Shown here in pieces: positions 44,653 through 54,245 of a stretch of 64,000 nucleotides of DNA. The notes under the pieces are model-generated. The model ran no database searches. It was not told the origin of the DNA and worked only from the letters and a program-made list of their open reading frames with translations. A program made the position numbers and the translations under genes. Each line of letters begins with the position of its first letter. The stretch's first letter is position 1. Origin of the DNA: JAFEBO01 sp036392375. Lineage in GTDB: Bacteria > Planctomycetota > Phycisphaerae > Phycisphaerales > UBA1924. The stretch lies in NCBI GenBank assembly GCA_036392375.1, contig DASVYC010000026.1, positions 72,925-136,924 of the forward strand. The letters are read 5' to 3'.

Positions 44653-45897
44653 TCACTCGTCATCATTTGGTATGGCGCAGTGCCCGCCGTGCTTCTCGTG
44701 ATAGTCCTGGTGGTAGTCCTCCGCGACCCAGAATCCCGCGGCGTCGCCGTCCTTGGCCGCGAGCGCCACCTGCGTCACGATCTTGCGTTTCTGGTACTTC
44801 TCGCGCTTGCTCTGCTCCTCGATGAACGCCTTGGCCGTCGCGAGCTGCTGCTCGTCGGCCGCGAAAATCGCGGAGCGGTACTGCGTCCCGACATCCGGGC
44901 CTTGGCGGTTCAGCGTGGTCGGATCGTGGAAGCGGAAGAACTGCTTCAACAACGCCGCATAGTCAACCTTGGTGGGGTCGTAGGTAATCCGAACTGTTTC
45001 AGTGTGCCCGGTGTCGGTGTAACACACCTGCTTGTACGTCGGCTTGGCGACGTGGCCGCCCATGTAGCCGCTCTCAACGTTGATCACGCCCGGCACCGAC
45101 TGGAACAGGTCCTCGGTGCCCCAGAAGCAGCCGCCCGCGAAGTACGCGACGCTGGTCTTGATGGGCTGGCTCGCGGCGGGCAGGTTGTGCTTGCCGTCCT
45201 TGTCCTCGCTGAACTCCAAGGACGCGCTGTTCACGCAGTAGCGCAGCCCCGTCGGTTCCGGCCCGTCCTCGAAAACGTGCCCGAGGTGCGCCGTGCAGCG
45301 CGTGCAAAGGATCTCGATCCGCTCCATGCCGTAGCTGCTGTCGCGGTGATAGGCGATGTGGTCCTTGTCAAAGGGCTGGAAGAAGCTGGGCCATCCCGTG
45401 CCGGAGTGGAACTTGCTGTCGCTCGCGAACAGCGGCAGAGCGCACAGCCGACAGGTGTACACGCCCTCCTTCTTGTTGTCGGTCAGGTTGCCGCAGAACG
45501 CGCGCTCGGTGCCCTTGGCGAGGATGATGTCGCGCTCCTCGGGCGTCAGCTTCTTCGCCAGTTCGCCGATGCGGCTCTCGCTCAGCGGCGTCACGTCGTA
45601 CCCGCTGCGGCTGTACTTGAGTTCGGGCGCCTTCACGCTGCCATCCGTCTTGCTCACGTTGCCATCCTTCTTCTGTTCGCCCCGCCCGCGCTCCGCGGCC
45701 TGCATCGCCGCCGCGAGCCGCACCTTCTGCTCGATGTCGTCCTTCAGCCCGCCGTCGCCGCCCTCGGGACCGGTGTTCCCATACCCGCTCACGAGCAACG
45801 GCCCGGCCCGCACGGCGTACACGAGCACGCCCGTGAGCGCTGCGGCCATCAGGAACAACAACACCATTGACAGCACGTGTATCGCACCCGATCGCAT
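44653..45897 (-). CDS. Membrane-anchored MsrB-MsrA methionine sulfoxide reductase
   Basis: A 414-residue fusion that repairs both stereoisomers of oxidised methionine. One N-terminal membrane helix (about 10-28) is followed by a charged linker, the MsrB domain (about 97-232: zinc cysteines C149, C152, C198, C201; catalytic C221 in RYCVNSASL) and the MsrA domain (248-405, catalytic C257 in GGCFWG). The order MsrB then MsrA is the reverse of the Neisseria PilB core. The helix implies the enzyme works at the membrane, probably on exported proteins. Electron donor unknown; no thioredoxin-like gene is adjacent. Confidence 0.95.
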   Translation of the reverse strand: MRSGAIHVLSMVLLFLMAAALTGVLVYAVRAGPLLVSGYGNTGPEGGDGGLKDDIEQKVRLAAAMQAAERGRGEQKKDGNVSKTDGSVKAPELKYSRSGYDVTPLSESRIGELAKKLTPEERDIILAKGTERAFCGNLTDNKKEGVYTCRLCALPLFASDSKFHSGTGWPSFFQPFDKDHIAYHRDSSYGMERIEILCTRCTAHLGHVFEDGPEPTGLRYCVNSASLEFSEDKDGKHNLPAASQPIKTSVAYFAGGCFWGTEDLFQSVPGVINVESGYMGGHVAKPTYKQVCYTDTGHTETVRITYDPTKVDYAALLKQFFRFHDPTTLNRQGPDVGTQYRSAIFAADEQQLATAKAFIEEQSKREKYQKRKIVTQVALAAKDGDAAGFWVAEDYHQDYHEKHGGHCAIPNDDE

Positions 45898-46090
45898 CGA
45901 GATTCTCCGAGAGCCCCGCTCGCCCCCCGCACAAGGCTCAGGACGAACGCACGCTCACTCTACTACGACCTTCGATGCCGCAAGGATCGCGGATGGTGCG
46001 GCTCGCCCCCGCCTGTGCGAGAAACGAGCCTCCCCGCCCCGCGCTCGCCGCGAGAACAACACCCGGACCGTGCGGAGCCCGAACACCCGA

Positions 46091-46894
46091 TCAGCGCGCG
46101 GTCTCTTCACGGGCCACGATCGGCGCCGCCACCTCGCGCACCGGGTACTGCACCTCGGCCCACTTCCGCCATGGGCGGAACGTCGGGCCGTGGTAGTACA
46201 GCGCCCGGGCCTCCCCCGCCTTCTCGAAGCGCGTCTGCGCGGAGAGCCAAACGTCGAGCTGCTTCTTGCCTTCCTCCACCAGCGTCCTCGAGTAATCACC
46301 CTTCATGCCCACCGAGATCACCAGCATCTCGGGCGAGTCGGTGACGGTCACGCGCTGATCCGCCGCGTCCTGACCCGCATCGCCCTGCTCGGCACGCCGA
46401 TACAGGAACGCCATCGTCCAGGTCTCTTTCGCGTCCTTGTCAGCGCCTGCTTCGGCGTTGCCTGCATCGGACTTGTGGTACTCCATCTCGACCGGGCTGG
46501 TCATCGCGATATCGCGGCGTTGGATGTGCCGAAACAAGGGCCAGAAGCCCTCGCTCCCGCCTCTGGACAGGTTCTGGACCTCGCCGCTCACCGCGGCGCG
46601 GCGGACACTCGGGTACCGCTTCAGATCGATCGCGCCCGGGGGCGTTGGATCCGGGTACCCCACCGGCAGAGGCGTGTCGATGGTGAGCACGCCGTCGGCG
46701 CTGAACGTGGTCGTCTCGCCCTCGCCACGCATGGTGACGACCGCGTCGCCGCCGCCCACGCGCGTCGTCTCGCCAGCCTTGGGCAGCGCCACCGTCGCGA
46801 GATTCGCATTCGCCGGTTTGTGCTCGGGTGCCTTCGGCTCCGCGTTCTTGTCCCCCGTCACCACCGACAACGCCACCAGCAACGGCTTGAACAT
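46091..46894 (-). CDS. SOUL family heme-binding-like protein
   Basis: A 267-residue protein of the SOUL/HBP family, known for binding heme or porphyrins. Its SOUL domain shows IDLKRYPSVRRAAVSGEV, FWPLFRHIQRRDIAMTSPVEMEY and TWTMAFLYRR, which match the MTSPV signature. A hydrophobic N-terminus (MFKPLLVALSVV) may be a signal or anchor. GGGAG lies 7 bases before the ATG at 46894. The gene is divergent from the AhpD-like gene, with a 275-base shared control region holding a TetR-type palindrome, so both could be under the same regulator. Confidence 0.87.
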   Translation of the reverse strand: MFKPLLVALSVVTGDKNAEPKAPEHKPANANLATVALPKAGETTRVGGGDAVVTMRGEGETTTFSADGVLTIDTPLPVGYPDPTPPGAIDLKRYPSVRRAAVSGEVQNLSRGGSEGFWPLFRHIQRRDIAMTSPVEMEYHKSDAGNAEAGADKDAKETWTMAFLYRRAEQGDAGQDAADQRVTVTDSPEMLVISVGMKGDYSRTLVEEGKKQLDVWLSAQTRFEKAGEARALYYHGPTFRPWRKWAEVQYPVREVAAPIVAREETAR

Positions 46895-47092
46895 GTGCAG
46901 CTCCCATCGCGGCCCGCAGCCGCCCCAACAGATCGCCGTCGGGGCCGCCGTGGATTCCACCAATATCCATCTACCAACGCCGGATTTCGAGAAGCCGCCC
47001 GTCGGCATGAATGCCGCGCAAGAACCTGTGATTCCTGGATTTGCGGATATCCTTCGCCGAAATAGCGGGGATTTTGTCCGTCTTCGCGTAAC

Positions 47093-47108
47093 TAGACTGA
47101 CTTGTCTA
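47093..47108. promoter_or_regulatory. TetR-type operator before the AhpD-like gene
   Basis: TAGAC-N6-GTCTA, 62-77 bases upstream of the ATG, in the divergent control region with the SOUL gene. It has the same half-sites and spacing (AGAC-N6-GTCT) as the tetR operator at 26668. Confidence 0.6.
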
Positions 47109-47169
47109 CATCACAACCGGACGCCGCGGGTTGTCCGCGAGCCTCAACCGAACCCTCAGGAGCATCACC

Positions 47170-47703
47170 ATGGCCCGTCTCAGCACCGTCGATCCCACCT
47201 CCGCCACCGGCAAGACCAAGGAGCTGCTCGACGCCGTGCAGTCCAAGCTCGGCCTCATCCCCAACATGACCAAGGTCATGGCCAACTCACCCGCCGTGCT
47301 CGAGTCGTATCTCGCGTTCAGCGACGCCCTGGGCCATTCGTCGATCAACGCCAAGCTTCGCGAGCAGATCGCGATCGTCACCGCCCAGTCCACCGCGTGC
47401 AACTACTGCCTCTCGGCCCACACCGCGATCGGCAAGATGCTGGGCCTGAACGCCGACGAGCTCGCCGCCTCACGCAAGGCCGGCTCACCGGACGCCAAGA
47501 ACGCCGCGGCTCTTCTCTTCGCCCAGCGGCTCGCGACCTCGACCGGCAACGTGTCGAGCGCCGATTTCGAAGCGGTTCGCAAGGCGGGCTGGAACGATGC
47601 GGCCATCGCCGAGATCATCGCAGCGGTCGCGCTGAACCTGTTCACCAACGTGTTCAATAAGGCCGCCGAGACCGAGATCGATTTCCCGGTGGTGAAGGCG
47701 TGA
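47170..47703 (+). CDS. AhpD-like carboxymuconolactone decarboxylase family protein
   Basis: A 177-residue all-helical protein of the carboxymuconolactone decarboxylase/AhpD superfamily. The redox site is C77-C80 with H84 (ACNYCLSAHT) preceded by E65, the arrangement of peroxidase-type AhpD proteins. Members reduce hydroperoxides or protect against electrophiles. AGGAG lies 8 bases before the ATG. The TetR-type operator upstream suggests induction by a ligand or oxidant. Its stop is followed by repeat copy 6. Confidence 0.92.
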   Translation: MARLSTVDPTSATGKTKELLDAVQSKLGLIPNMTKVMANSPAVLESYLAFSDALGHSSINAKLREQIAIVTAQSTACNYCLSAHTAIGKMLGLNADELAASRKAGSPDAKNAAALLFAQRLATSTGNVSSADFEAVRKAGWNDAAIAEIIAAVALNLFTNVFNKAAETEIDFPVVKA

Positions 47704-47788
47704 GCGCGAATGCGAGACGACAACCCCTACGGCGCGAGCCCGGCGCGAAATGCGTCGGGCTTGTGTTTCCACCGATCACGGAGCATCC

Positions 47789-47888
47789 AGGTGCCACTGG
47801 TTGACCGACTCGGCGGTCAAGCAGTGCGAAGACGTCCGCCCTCGCGGCGACCGCACGGCTTGGTCCAAGGCCGCCAAGCCGTGGAACC
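47789..47888. repeat. Family A double-hairpin repeat, copy 6
   Basis: Ends are AGGTGCCAC and GTGGAACC (one base decayed). Left hairpin: CACTGGTTGACCG / CGGTCAAGCAGTG with one mismatch. Right hairpin: CACGGCTTGG / CCAAGCCGTG, 10 bp, a stem sequence not seen in other copies. It lies between the converging AhpD-like and serine hydrolase genes. Confidence 0.85.
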
Positions 47889-47906
47889 CTTGCATGTCCA
47901 GATCAC

Positions 47907-49097
47907 CTACTTCTTCGCGCCCATCGCCCCGATGATCCGCGAATAAAACTCCCCCTGCGCACTCCCCTTGTGCCAGCGCCAGACCACCACCAGCCCGTGC
48001 TCGTTGTCGATCCAGATCGTGTTGTCGCCCGCGCCCTGGGCTGAGAACGAGCTCCGCGGTGCGTCCGGCCAGCGCCCCTCGTTGTTCAGCCACCACAAGT
48101 ACCCGTAGTCGCTCTTCACGCCCTGCTGTTTCGTCGCTTGCCGCACCCATTGGTCGCTCACGACGGTGCGCCCGCCCCACTTTCCGCCGCGGCTGATCAG
48201 CAGACCGAACCGCGCGTGGTCCAGCGTGCTGATCCACAGCCCGCCGCCCCAGCGGGTGCCGCCGCTGACCGAGGGCAGCATCTCCTTCTTGCCGCCGCCA
48301 ATTTCGACCTCCACCATCGCGTTGTCGTACGGCACCCACTTCCACGTCTTCGACGCGCCGATCTTGTTCATGACCTCGGTCCGCAGCACATCCTCGAGCG
48401 GGCGTTTCCACAGCCGCAGCAGCGACAGTGCGAAGCGGTTGATCCGCACGTCGTTGTACTCAAAGTGCGTGCCCGGCTCGCGCAGTTGCCGCGGCCGCAT
48501 CGCGGCTTTTCCGTACTCGGCTTCGCCGGGGAAGTCGTGGGACTTCCCGAACATCTCGCCCCGCCACTCGCTGGACATGGTGACGAAGTGCCACCACTTC
48601 ACGAGAGCATTGTGGGCGGGAGTGCCGGGCGGATCGACGAAGCCGTCGTCGCCGAGCGACGCGTTCACGCGCTGTCCGACCGGCTCGTCGATCGACCAGA
48701 TCAGCCCGCGATCAATCGTGACACCGAGGATCGTGGACAGGTAGCTCTTCGCCACGCTGTACGTCGGATCGACCGCGTTCACATCGCCGAACTCCGCGAT
48801 GACGTAGCCGTCCTTCACGATCACGCCGTTGGTGGACGCCCGCGTCGACGGCAACGGCCCCAGCGGTCTGCCGAAGATCTCGGCCTGTTTGGAAAAGTCC
48901 TTGGGCCAGTCGGTTTCCTGCGTGAGCGCCCACGCCACCGCCTCGGCGATCTTCGCGTCGTCCATGCCGAGGTCCGACGGCTTCTTGCGTTCCCACGAAC
49001 CCGGCGGCGGCACGTACCCATCGCCCGCGCGCCCGATCGACGCGCCGAGCGCCCACACCACCACCATCAGCATCCGAAAATAAGACAGCGTTCGCAT
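47907..49097 (-). CDS. Secreted serine hydrolase (beta-lactamase/class C family)
   Basis: A 396-residue protein of the beta-lactamase-like serine hydrolase family. It has a signal peptide (1-24) and the SxxK nucleophile pair S114-K117 in YSVAKSY. The second-motif tyrosine lies in FEYNDVRIN, where YND replaces the more usual YSN, and SAQGAG occupies the KTG position. Members include penicillin-binding proteins, esterases and D-aminopeptidases; sequence does not decide. Aromatic patches (WWHFVTMSSEW, YGYLWWLNN) are typical of the class. Confidence 0.88.
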   Translation of the reverse strand: MRTLSYFRMLMVVVWALGASIGRAGDGYVPPPGSWERKKPSDLGMDDAKIAEAVAWALTQETDWPKDFSKQAEIFGRPLGPLPSTRASTNGVIVKDGYVIAEFGDVNAVDPTYSVAKSYLSTILGVTIDRGLIWSIDEPVGQRVNASLGDDGFVDPPGTPAHNALVKWWHFVTMSSEWRGEMFGKSHDFPGEAEYGKAAMRPRQLREPGTHFEYNDVRINRFALSLLRLWKRPLEDVLRTEVMNKIGASKTWKWVPYDNAMVEVEIGGGKKEMLPSVSGGTRWGGGLWISTLDHARFGLLISRGGKWGGRTVVSDQWVRQATKQQGVKSDYGYLWWLNNEGRWPDAPRSSFSAQGAGDNTIWIDNEHGLVVVWRWHKGSAQGEFYSRIIGAMGAKK

Positions 49098-49117
49098 CGC
49101 CGCAGTCTATCCGGGCG

Positions 49118-51637
49118 TCACTTCTCCGCGGCTTCCAGCGCCAGCGCCGCGTTGATCACGCCCAGGTGCGAGTAGACCTGCGGGAAATTGCCGAGCGCCA
49201 CGCCGTGCTGCGGGTCCCACTGCTCCGCGAGCAACCCCGTGGGCCCCGCCTGCTGCAGCACCCGCTCGAACAACCGCCGCGCGTCATCGAAGCGCCCGAG
49301 CGTCACCATCGCCTCGACCAGCCAGCACGCGGCGATCACGAATCCGCCCTCGCCGCCCGGCAAACCGTCGTCAGCGCGGTAACGGAACACGGTCGCTCCG
49401 TCCAGCAGATGACTCTCGATCGCTTCCACCGTCGCTTTCCACCGCGGGTCCTTCACGTCCACCAGCCCGGTCAGCCCCACCACCAAGGCCGCGGCGTCCA
49501 GATCCTCCGCGTCGTACGCGGCGGTGAACACCTTCTGTAAGCGCCCCCGATCGAGCACCTCGTGCGCGATCTCGTCGCGCAGCGCCCGCCACCCGGCGTG
49601 ATCGCGCCCCATCATCGCGTCGTGCACGACCAGGGCGCGGTCCACCGCGTGCCAGCACATGACCTTGGAGTGCACGTGGTGGCGACGCGGGCCGCGGATC
49701 TCCCATATGCCGTGGTCGGGCTCGCGCCACTTGGCTTCGACGGCACGGACCATCGAGCGCACCAGTCGCCACGCCTCGGGCGAGACCGGCACGCCCCGCT
49801 GCGTCATGCCCGCGACCATGTCGATCACCGGGCCGAAGACGTCGAGCTGCACCTGCTGAGCCGCCGCGTTGCCGACCCGCACCGGCTTGCTGCACGCGTA
49901 CCCGGCGAGGCTCCCGATCTCGGCTTCCGCACCCAGGTCCTCGCCCGCGACGGTGTAGATCGGTCGGAACCGCTCCGGCGATTCCAGCCGGTCCACGATC
50001 CCGACCAGCCACTCGGTCATCTTCATCGCGTGCCCGGTGTTGCCCAGCCGCAGGAGCGCACTGGCCGCCATGCACGCGTCGCGCGGCCAGCAGAAGCGAT
50101 AGTCCCAGTTGCGCACGCCGCCGAGCTGTTCAGGCAGGCTGGTCGTGCCTGCCGCGGCGATCGCTCCGCTCGGCCCGTTGCACAGCGCGCGGATCGTCAG
50201 CGCCGCCCGAGCCACGTGCTCGCGGTACCGCTGGGGAAGCAGCAGCGTGCCCAGCCAGCCCGACCAGTGGCGCTGCGTCTGGGTGCGGCGTGAGGACTCG
50301 GCGACCACGCCGTCTTTCATGTTCGCGGTGCCGAAGCGCAGCTCCAGCACCGCGCGCCCTCCCATCGCGTCCAGGTCCACCACCGCTTCCGCGGTCATGT
50401 GCTTGGTCTCACGCTGCACCAGCGACCACGCGACGCCGGGCGCCCGCAGGACGCACGGCTCGCTCACGCCCGACAGCTCCACGCCCTCCTCGCGCACCGT
50501 CATGGTCGTCTCGCCACGCCCAAAGTCCGGCCGCGGCGCGAAGACCACGCGCACCTTGCCGCTGCCTTCGAGCACCCGCATCAGGTCGCTCCGCCCCGCC
50601 CGCTGGTACGCGCGCCCTCCCGAGCAATCGAGATAGTCGGTGAGCGTGAACGTCTCCCATCTGGTCCGCAGCACCAGCGAGTTCTCGACATACTCCTGCC
50701 CGATCGGCGCCGCGCCCGACTCGGCCTCGATCACGAAGCAGCCCGCCTCCGGTCCGCCCAGGAGCTCGCCGAAGAACGCCGGCGAATCCAGCCGCGGCAG
50801 GCACATCCACGCGATCCGCGCCCCGGGCGTCACCACCGCGATGGTCCGCTGATCGGAGAGGATCGAGTGCCGCTCGATCGGCACCAGTCGCCGCGACTCC
50901 AGCCACGCGCGGCGGAGACGCAGCAGCTCTTCCAGGAACTCCGCGACATCGTCAACCCCCCGCACACGATTCGCCGCCCCCGTGTCGCCCTCACCCACCT
51001 TGATCCCGGTGTCGTAGGCCTCGAGCGCGGCGAAAGCGTCCTCGTCGGTCGTGTCGTCGCCCAGGAACACCACGTGCGTCGCACCGGCCCGGTAGCGGGC
51101 GCGGCGGACCGCGCCGCCCTTGTCCGCCGTGGAGAAGCAGAACTCCATCACCTTCGAACCGCTCCGCAGCGTCACTCCGGCCAAACCCGCCGCAATCGTC
51201 TCCGCCGCGGTCATCACCTCCAGCCCGCGGCTCTCGTCCACCTGGCGATAGTGCAGCGCCACCGCGTACGGCTTGCGCTCCACCAGACACCCCTTGATGC
51301 GGGCCGCCACTTCGTCCAGCTTCGCGGCCAGTTCCTCCTTGCCCTCGGTCGAGACGAACTCGACCGCAGCTCCCTCTTCCTCGACACCGTGGCTGCCGAA
51401 GCGCATCGCACGCGGGATCGACGCCGTCGCCCCGCTCAGCCACGCTAGGTCCCGCCCCGAGATGATCGCGACGCGGGTCTGCGGCAGCGTCGCGAGCGCG
51501 ACCAGCGCGGCCTCGCACCGCGGGTCCATCTTCGCGTGCTGCGGGATCGGCACCAGGGGCGAGATCGTCCCGTCGAAATCACACGCCACCATCAGCAGCG
51601 CCGACTTACTCAGACTTTCCAGGCGTGCCTTGGGCAT
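49118..51637 (-). CDS. Trehalose-6-phosphate phosphatase fused to GH15 trehalase-like domain
   Basis: An 839-residue fusion. Residues 1-235 are an OtsB-type HAD phosphatase: CDFDGTISPL (D20, D22) and the FLGDDTTDEDAF loop. Residues about 245-839 are a GH15 glycosidase of the trehalase type: GGVRNWDYRFCWPRD, GYACSKPVRVGNAAAQQ, GIWEIRG and, near the end, GLLAEQWDPQHG with LGNFPQVYSHLG; the expected acidic residues are present in both places. GGAGG lies before the ATG at 51637. It follows otsA by 19 bases. One half makes trehalose, the other probably cleaves it or another alpha-glucoside, so control of flux, or a non-trehalase role for the GH15 half, is likely. Confidence 0.92.
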   Translation of the reverse strand: MPKARLESLSKSALLMVACDFDGTISPLVPIPQHAKMDPRCEAALVALATLPQTRVAIISGRDLAWLSGATASIPRAMRFGSHGVEEEGAAVEFVSTEGKEELAAKLDEVAARIKGCLVERKPYAVALHYRQVDESRGLEVMTAAETIAAGLAGVTLRSGSKVMEFCFSTADKGGAVRRARYRAGATHVVFLGDDTTDEDAFAALEAYDTGIKVGEGDTGAANRVRGVDDVAEFLEELLRLRRAWLESRRLVPIERHSILSDQRTIAVVTPGARIAWMCLPRLDSPAFFGELLGGPEAGCFVIEAESGAAPIGQEYVENSLVLRTRWETFTLTDYLDCSGGRAYQRAGRSDLMRVLEGSGKVRVVFAPRPDFGRGETTMTVREEGVELSGVSEPCVLRAPGVAWSLVQRETKHMTAEAVVDLDAMGGRAVLELRFGTANMKDGVVAESSRRTQTQRHWSGWLGTLLLPQRYREHVARAALTIRALCNGPSGAIAAAGTTSLPEQLGGVRNWDYRFCWPRDACMAASALLRLGNTGHAMKMTEWLVGIVDRLESPERFRPIYTVAGEDLGAEAEIGSLAGYACSKPVRVGNAAAQQVQLDVFGPVIDMVAGMTQRGVPVSPEAWRLVRSMVRAVEAKWREPDHGIWEIRGPRRHHVHSKVMCWHAVDRALVVHDAMMGRDHAGWRALRDEIAHEVLDRGRLQKVFTAAYDAEDLDAAALVVGLTGLVDVKDPRWKATVEAIESHLLDGATVFRYRADDGLPGGEGGFVIAACWLVEAMVTLGRFDDARRLFERVLQQAGPTGLLAEQWDPQHGVALGNFPQVYSHLGVINAALALEAAEK

Positions 51638-51656
51638 GTGCGCACCTCCCGCTCCA

Positions 51657-53036
51657 TCATTCGTCCAGCGCTTCCAGGAACGTCCGCGACCAATCGTGCA
51701 CGTCGTGGCGACGCACATTGGACCGCAGCATCGCCATCCGCATCCGCTGATCCTCCTCGGACATCTGCACCGCCTGCATGATCGTTTTCTTCAGCGTCTC
51801 GACGTCTCGCGGGTTGACCAGAAGCGCCCGGCGCAGCTCCCGCGCCGCACCCGCGAACTCGCTCAGCACAAGGACGCCCGTGCCCCCGTCGCGGCACATC
51901 ACATACTCCTTCGCCACCAGGTTCATGCCGTCGCGCAGCGGCGTCACAAGCATCACATCCGCCGCCAAGTAGTACGCCACCAGGTCCTCGCGCGACAGCG
52001 AGCGCCGGAAGTAATGCACCGCCACCTTGCCCGGCATGCTGACCTCGCCGTTGATGCGTCCCACGATGGACTCGACCTCTTGCCGGGTCTCCTCGTAGCC
52101 GGGCACCGACTCGCGGCTCGGCACCGCGATCTGCACCATCACGCACTCGTGCACGGAGAGTTTCTTCTCCTGCAGCAACTCGTGGAACGCCGCCAGCCGC
52201 AGCGGGATGCCCTTGGTGTAGTCCAGCCGATCCACGCCCAAGAGCATCTTCCGCCCGCCCAGTTGCTCCTTGATCTCCGCGGCCTTACGCCGCACCGAGG
52301 GCGACGCCGCGATCTTCGCGAACTCCTCCGACGGGATCGAGATCGGGCACGCCATCACCCGCACCGTCCGGCCCTCGCTCGTCAGCTCACGTTCCGTCCC
52401 CTCCGCGCCCGCGTAACGCTTCGCGACCCGCACGAAGTTCTCGGCGCTCGCCTGCGTCTGGAACCCGATCACGTCCGAACCGAGCAGCCCCCGCAGGATC
52501 GCGCTCCGCCACGGAAGCCACGCGAACAGCTCGTCGGGCGGGAAGGGAATATGCAGGAAGAACCCGATCCGGGCCTTGGGCTTGCGCTCCCGGATCATTC
52601 GCGGCACAAGCTGCAACTGGTAGTCGTGCACCCACACCAGGTTGTTCCGACGGTGCACCTTCGACGCTGAAGCTGCGAAGCGCTTGTTCACCTCGATGTA
52701 CGGCTCCCACCATGCGCGGTGGAACTCCGGGTTCACGATCGCGTCGTGATAGAGCGGCCAGATGGTGGTGTTGCAGAAGCCGTGGTAGTACCGCTCGACG
52801 TCGCCGCGCGACAATCCCACCGCCCGCACGTCGATCGAGCCCGACCGCCCCGGTCGCGGCGCCGGCCCGGCGCCGCCGTCCCATCCGATCCACACGCCCC
52901 CGCGTTCCTCGAGCACCGGAGCCACCGCCGCCACCAACCCCCCCGGGCTCCGCTCCCACCGCACGCTCGCCCCGCTCCCCACACGCGACGCGGGCAATCG
53001 GTTGGCGACCACAACAAGCCGCGGCGGAGACTTCAT
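51657..53036 (-). CDS. otsA: Trehalose-6-phosphate synthase
   Basis: A 459-residue GT20 enzyme that joins glucose from a nucleotide sugar to glucose-6-phosphate. Family segments: LVVVANRLPASR, SPGGLVAAV, GFCNTTIWPLYH, VWVHDYQLQLVP, GFFLHIPFP, GVDRLDYTKGIPLR, and LRDGMNLVAKEYV. The ATG at 53036 begins at the conserved N-terminus; AGGAAAGGA lies 8 bases before it. Together with the OtsB-GH15 gene 19 bases downstream it forms a trehalose operon. It probably makes a compatible solute for osmotic or desiccation stress. Confidence 0.96.
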   Translation of the reverse strand: MKSPPRLVVVANRLPASRVGSGASVRWERSPGGLVAAVAPVLEERGGVWIGWDGGAGPAPRPGRSGSIDVRAVGLSRGDVERYYHGFCNTTIWPLYHDAIVNPEFHRAWWEPYIEVNKRFAASASKVHRRNNLVWVHDYQLQLVPRMIRERKPKARIGFFLHIPFPPDELFAWLPWRSAILRGLLGSDVIGFQTQASAENFVRVAKRYAGAEGTERELTSEGRTVRVMACPISIPSEEFAKIAASPSVRRKAAEIKEQLGGRKMLLGVDRLDYTKGIPLRLAAFHELLQEKKLSVHECVMVQIAVPSRESVPGYEETRQEVESIVGRINGEVSMPGKVAVHYFRRSLSREDLVAYYLAADVMLVTPLRDGMNLVAKEYVMCRDGGTGVLVLSEFAGAARELRRALLVNPRDVETLKKTIMQAVQMSEEDQRMRMAMLRSNVRRHDVHDWSRTFLEALDE

Positions 53037-53181
53037 GCGGTCGTCCTTTCCTCGTCGCCGCGGCGACGGACAGGCGGCGCGCGGCGACACAAAGCCGCAA
53101 GAACCGCGCACACAACCGAGGTATACGCCCCGGTGTCGCGCAAGGTCGGTGAAATCGTCCACAAGAAAAACTAACCCGACG

Positions 53182-54225
53182 TCAGGAGACGTCCACGATC
53201 AACGCGGTGAGCTCGCTCGCCGCGATCAACGCCGCGCCGGGCACGAGCGCCGCGGGCACGAGCCCGGTCTGCCCGCGGGTGAGGACTTCTTCATGCCCGC
53301 CCGCGCGCACCGCGCCAGTTCCAGCCAGCACCATGAATGCATGAGCGCGCGTGGTCGCGTCGGGAGCGCCCGCATCGGCGAACGCGAGCGACTCGCCAGC
53401 CTTCAGCCGCACCTCGTCGACGCGGAAGAACTCGGTCGTGACGAGCCTGCCGCGCTTCGCACCGGGCGCGAGCTTCGCGAGCGCCGGCGCCGGGCCGAAG
53501 TCTGTGCACTCGACGCTCTGAGCGACGTGCAGCTCCCGCCCCTTGCGGCCGTACTCCTTCGCCCAGTCGTATACCCGAAACGTCGTGTCGCTCGGAGTCT
53601 GCACCTCGGCCACCACCACCCCCGCGCCCAGCGCATGGATCGTCCCGCTCGGCAGGTTGTGGCACTCGCCGACGACTGCCGGCACGGCCTGCATCACCTC
53701 GGGCACGCGCTCCTCGCGGATCGCTCGCTCGAGGTCCGCCCGCGTGACACCGGGCTTGAGACCCTTGAAGATCACAGGCTCGTGCATCTGCCCGCCGGGA
53801 CCCGCGACCTTCGCCGTATGCAAGATGTACCAGCACTCGGTCTTCAGGTTCGCCCCCGGGTTCGCCTTCGCGTACGCGGGAGATGGGTGCACCTGAATCG
53901 ACAGATGCTCGCGGGCGTCGAGGAACTTCACCAGGAGCGGGAACGCGCCGCTCGCCGACGCTTTCGTTGCACCGAGGAGATCGCGCCCCCACTGCTTCAC
54001 CGCATCACGAATCGTCTGTCCCGCGAGCGGCCCGTTGATGATCTTCGAATGCTCCGCCCCGCCGCCGCCGCCGGAGACACTGGTCGAATCCAGGTCCGCC
54101 AACTCCCACGACTCGCCGATGTTCCCGGCGGGGAGCGTCTTGCCCAACGCCTCGAGCGCGCGGCCGCCCCAGACTTTGTCCTTGAAGATGGGGGCGAACA
54201 GCAACGGATACGGCGTCGAAGTCAT
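53182..54225 (-). CDS. manA: Mannose-6-phosphate isomerase (type I)
   Basis: A 347-residue zinc isomerase converting fructose-6-phosphate and mannose-6-phosphate. It begins LLFAPIFKDKVWGGRAL and has the zinc ligands Q111 and H113 (LSIQVHPS), E130 (KTECWYI) and a later histidine in PSGTIHALGAG. Length matches the shorter type I class found in Firmicutes and planctomycetes. It supplies mannose-derived precursors for envelope sugars. It follows the hotdog dehydratase on the same strand, but a paired-hairpin element (family C) separates them. Confidence 0.94.
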   Translation of the reverse strand: MTSTPYPLLFAPIFKDKVWGGRALEALGKTLPAGNIGESWELADLDSTSVSGGGGGAEHSKIINGPLAGQTIRDAVKQWGRDLLGATKASASGAFPLLVKFLDAREHLSIQVHPSPAYAKANPGANLKTECWYILHTAKVAGPGGQMHEPVIFKGLKPGVTRADLERAIREERVPEVMQAVPAVVGECHNLPSGTIHALGAGVVVAEVQTPSDTTFRVYDWAKEYGRKGRELHVAQSVECTDFGPAPALAKLAPGAKRGRLVTTEFFRVDEVRLKAGESLAFADAGAPDATTRAHAFMVLAGTGAVRAGGHEEVLTRGQTGLVPAALVPGAALIAASELTALIVDVS

Positions 54226-54245
54226 GCGTTCATCATCGGCGCTTC

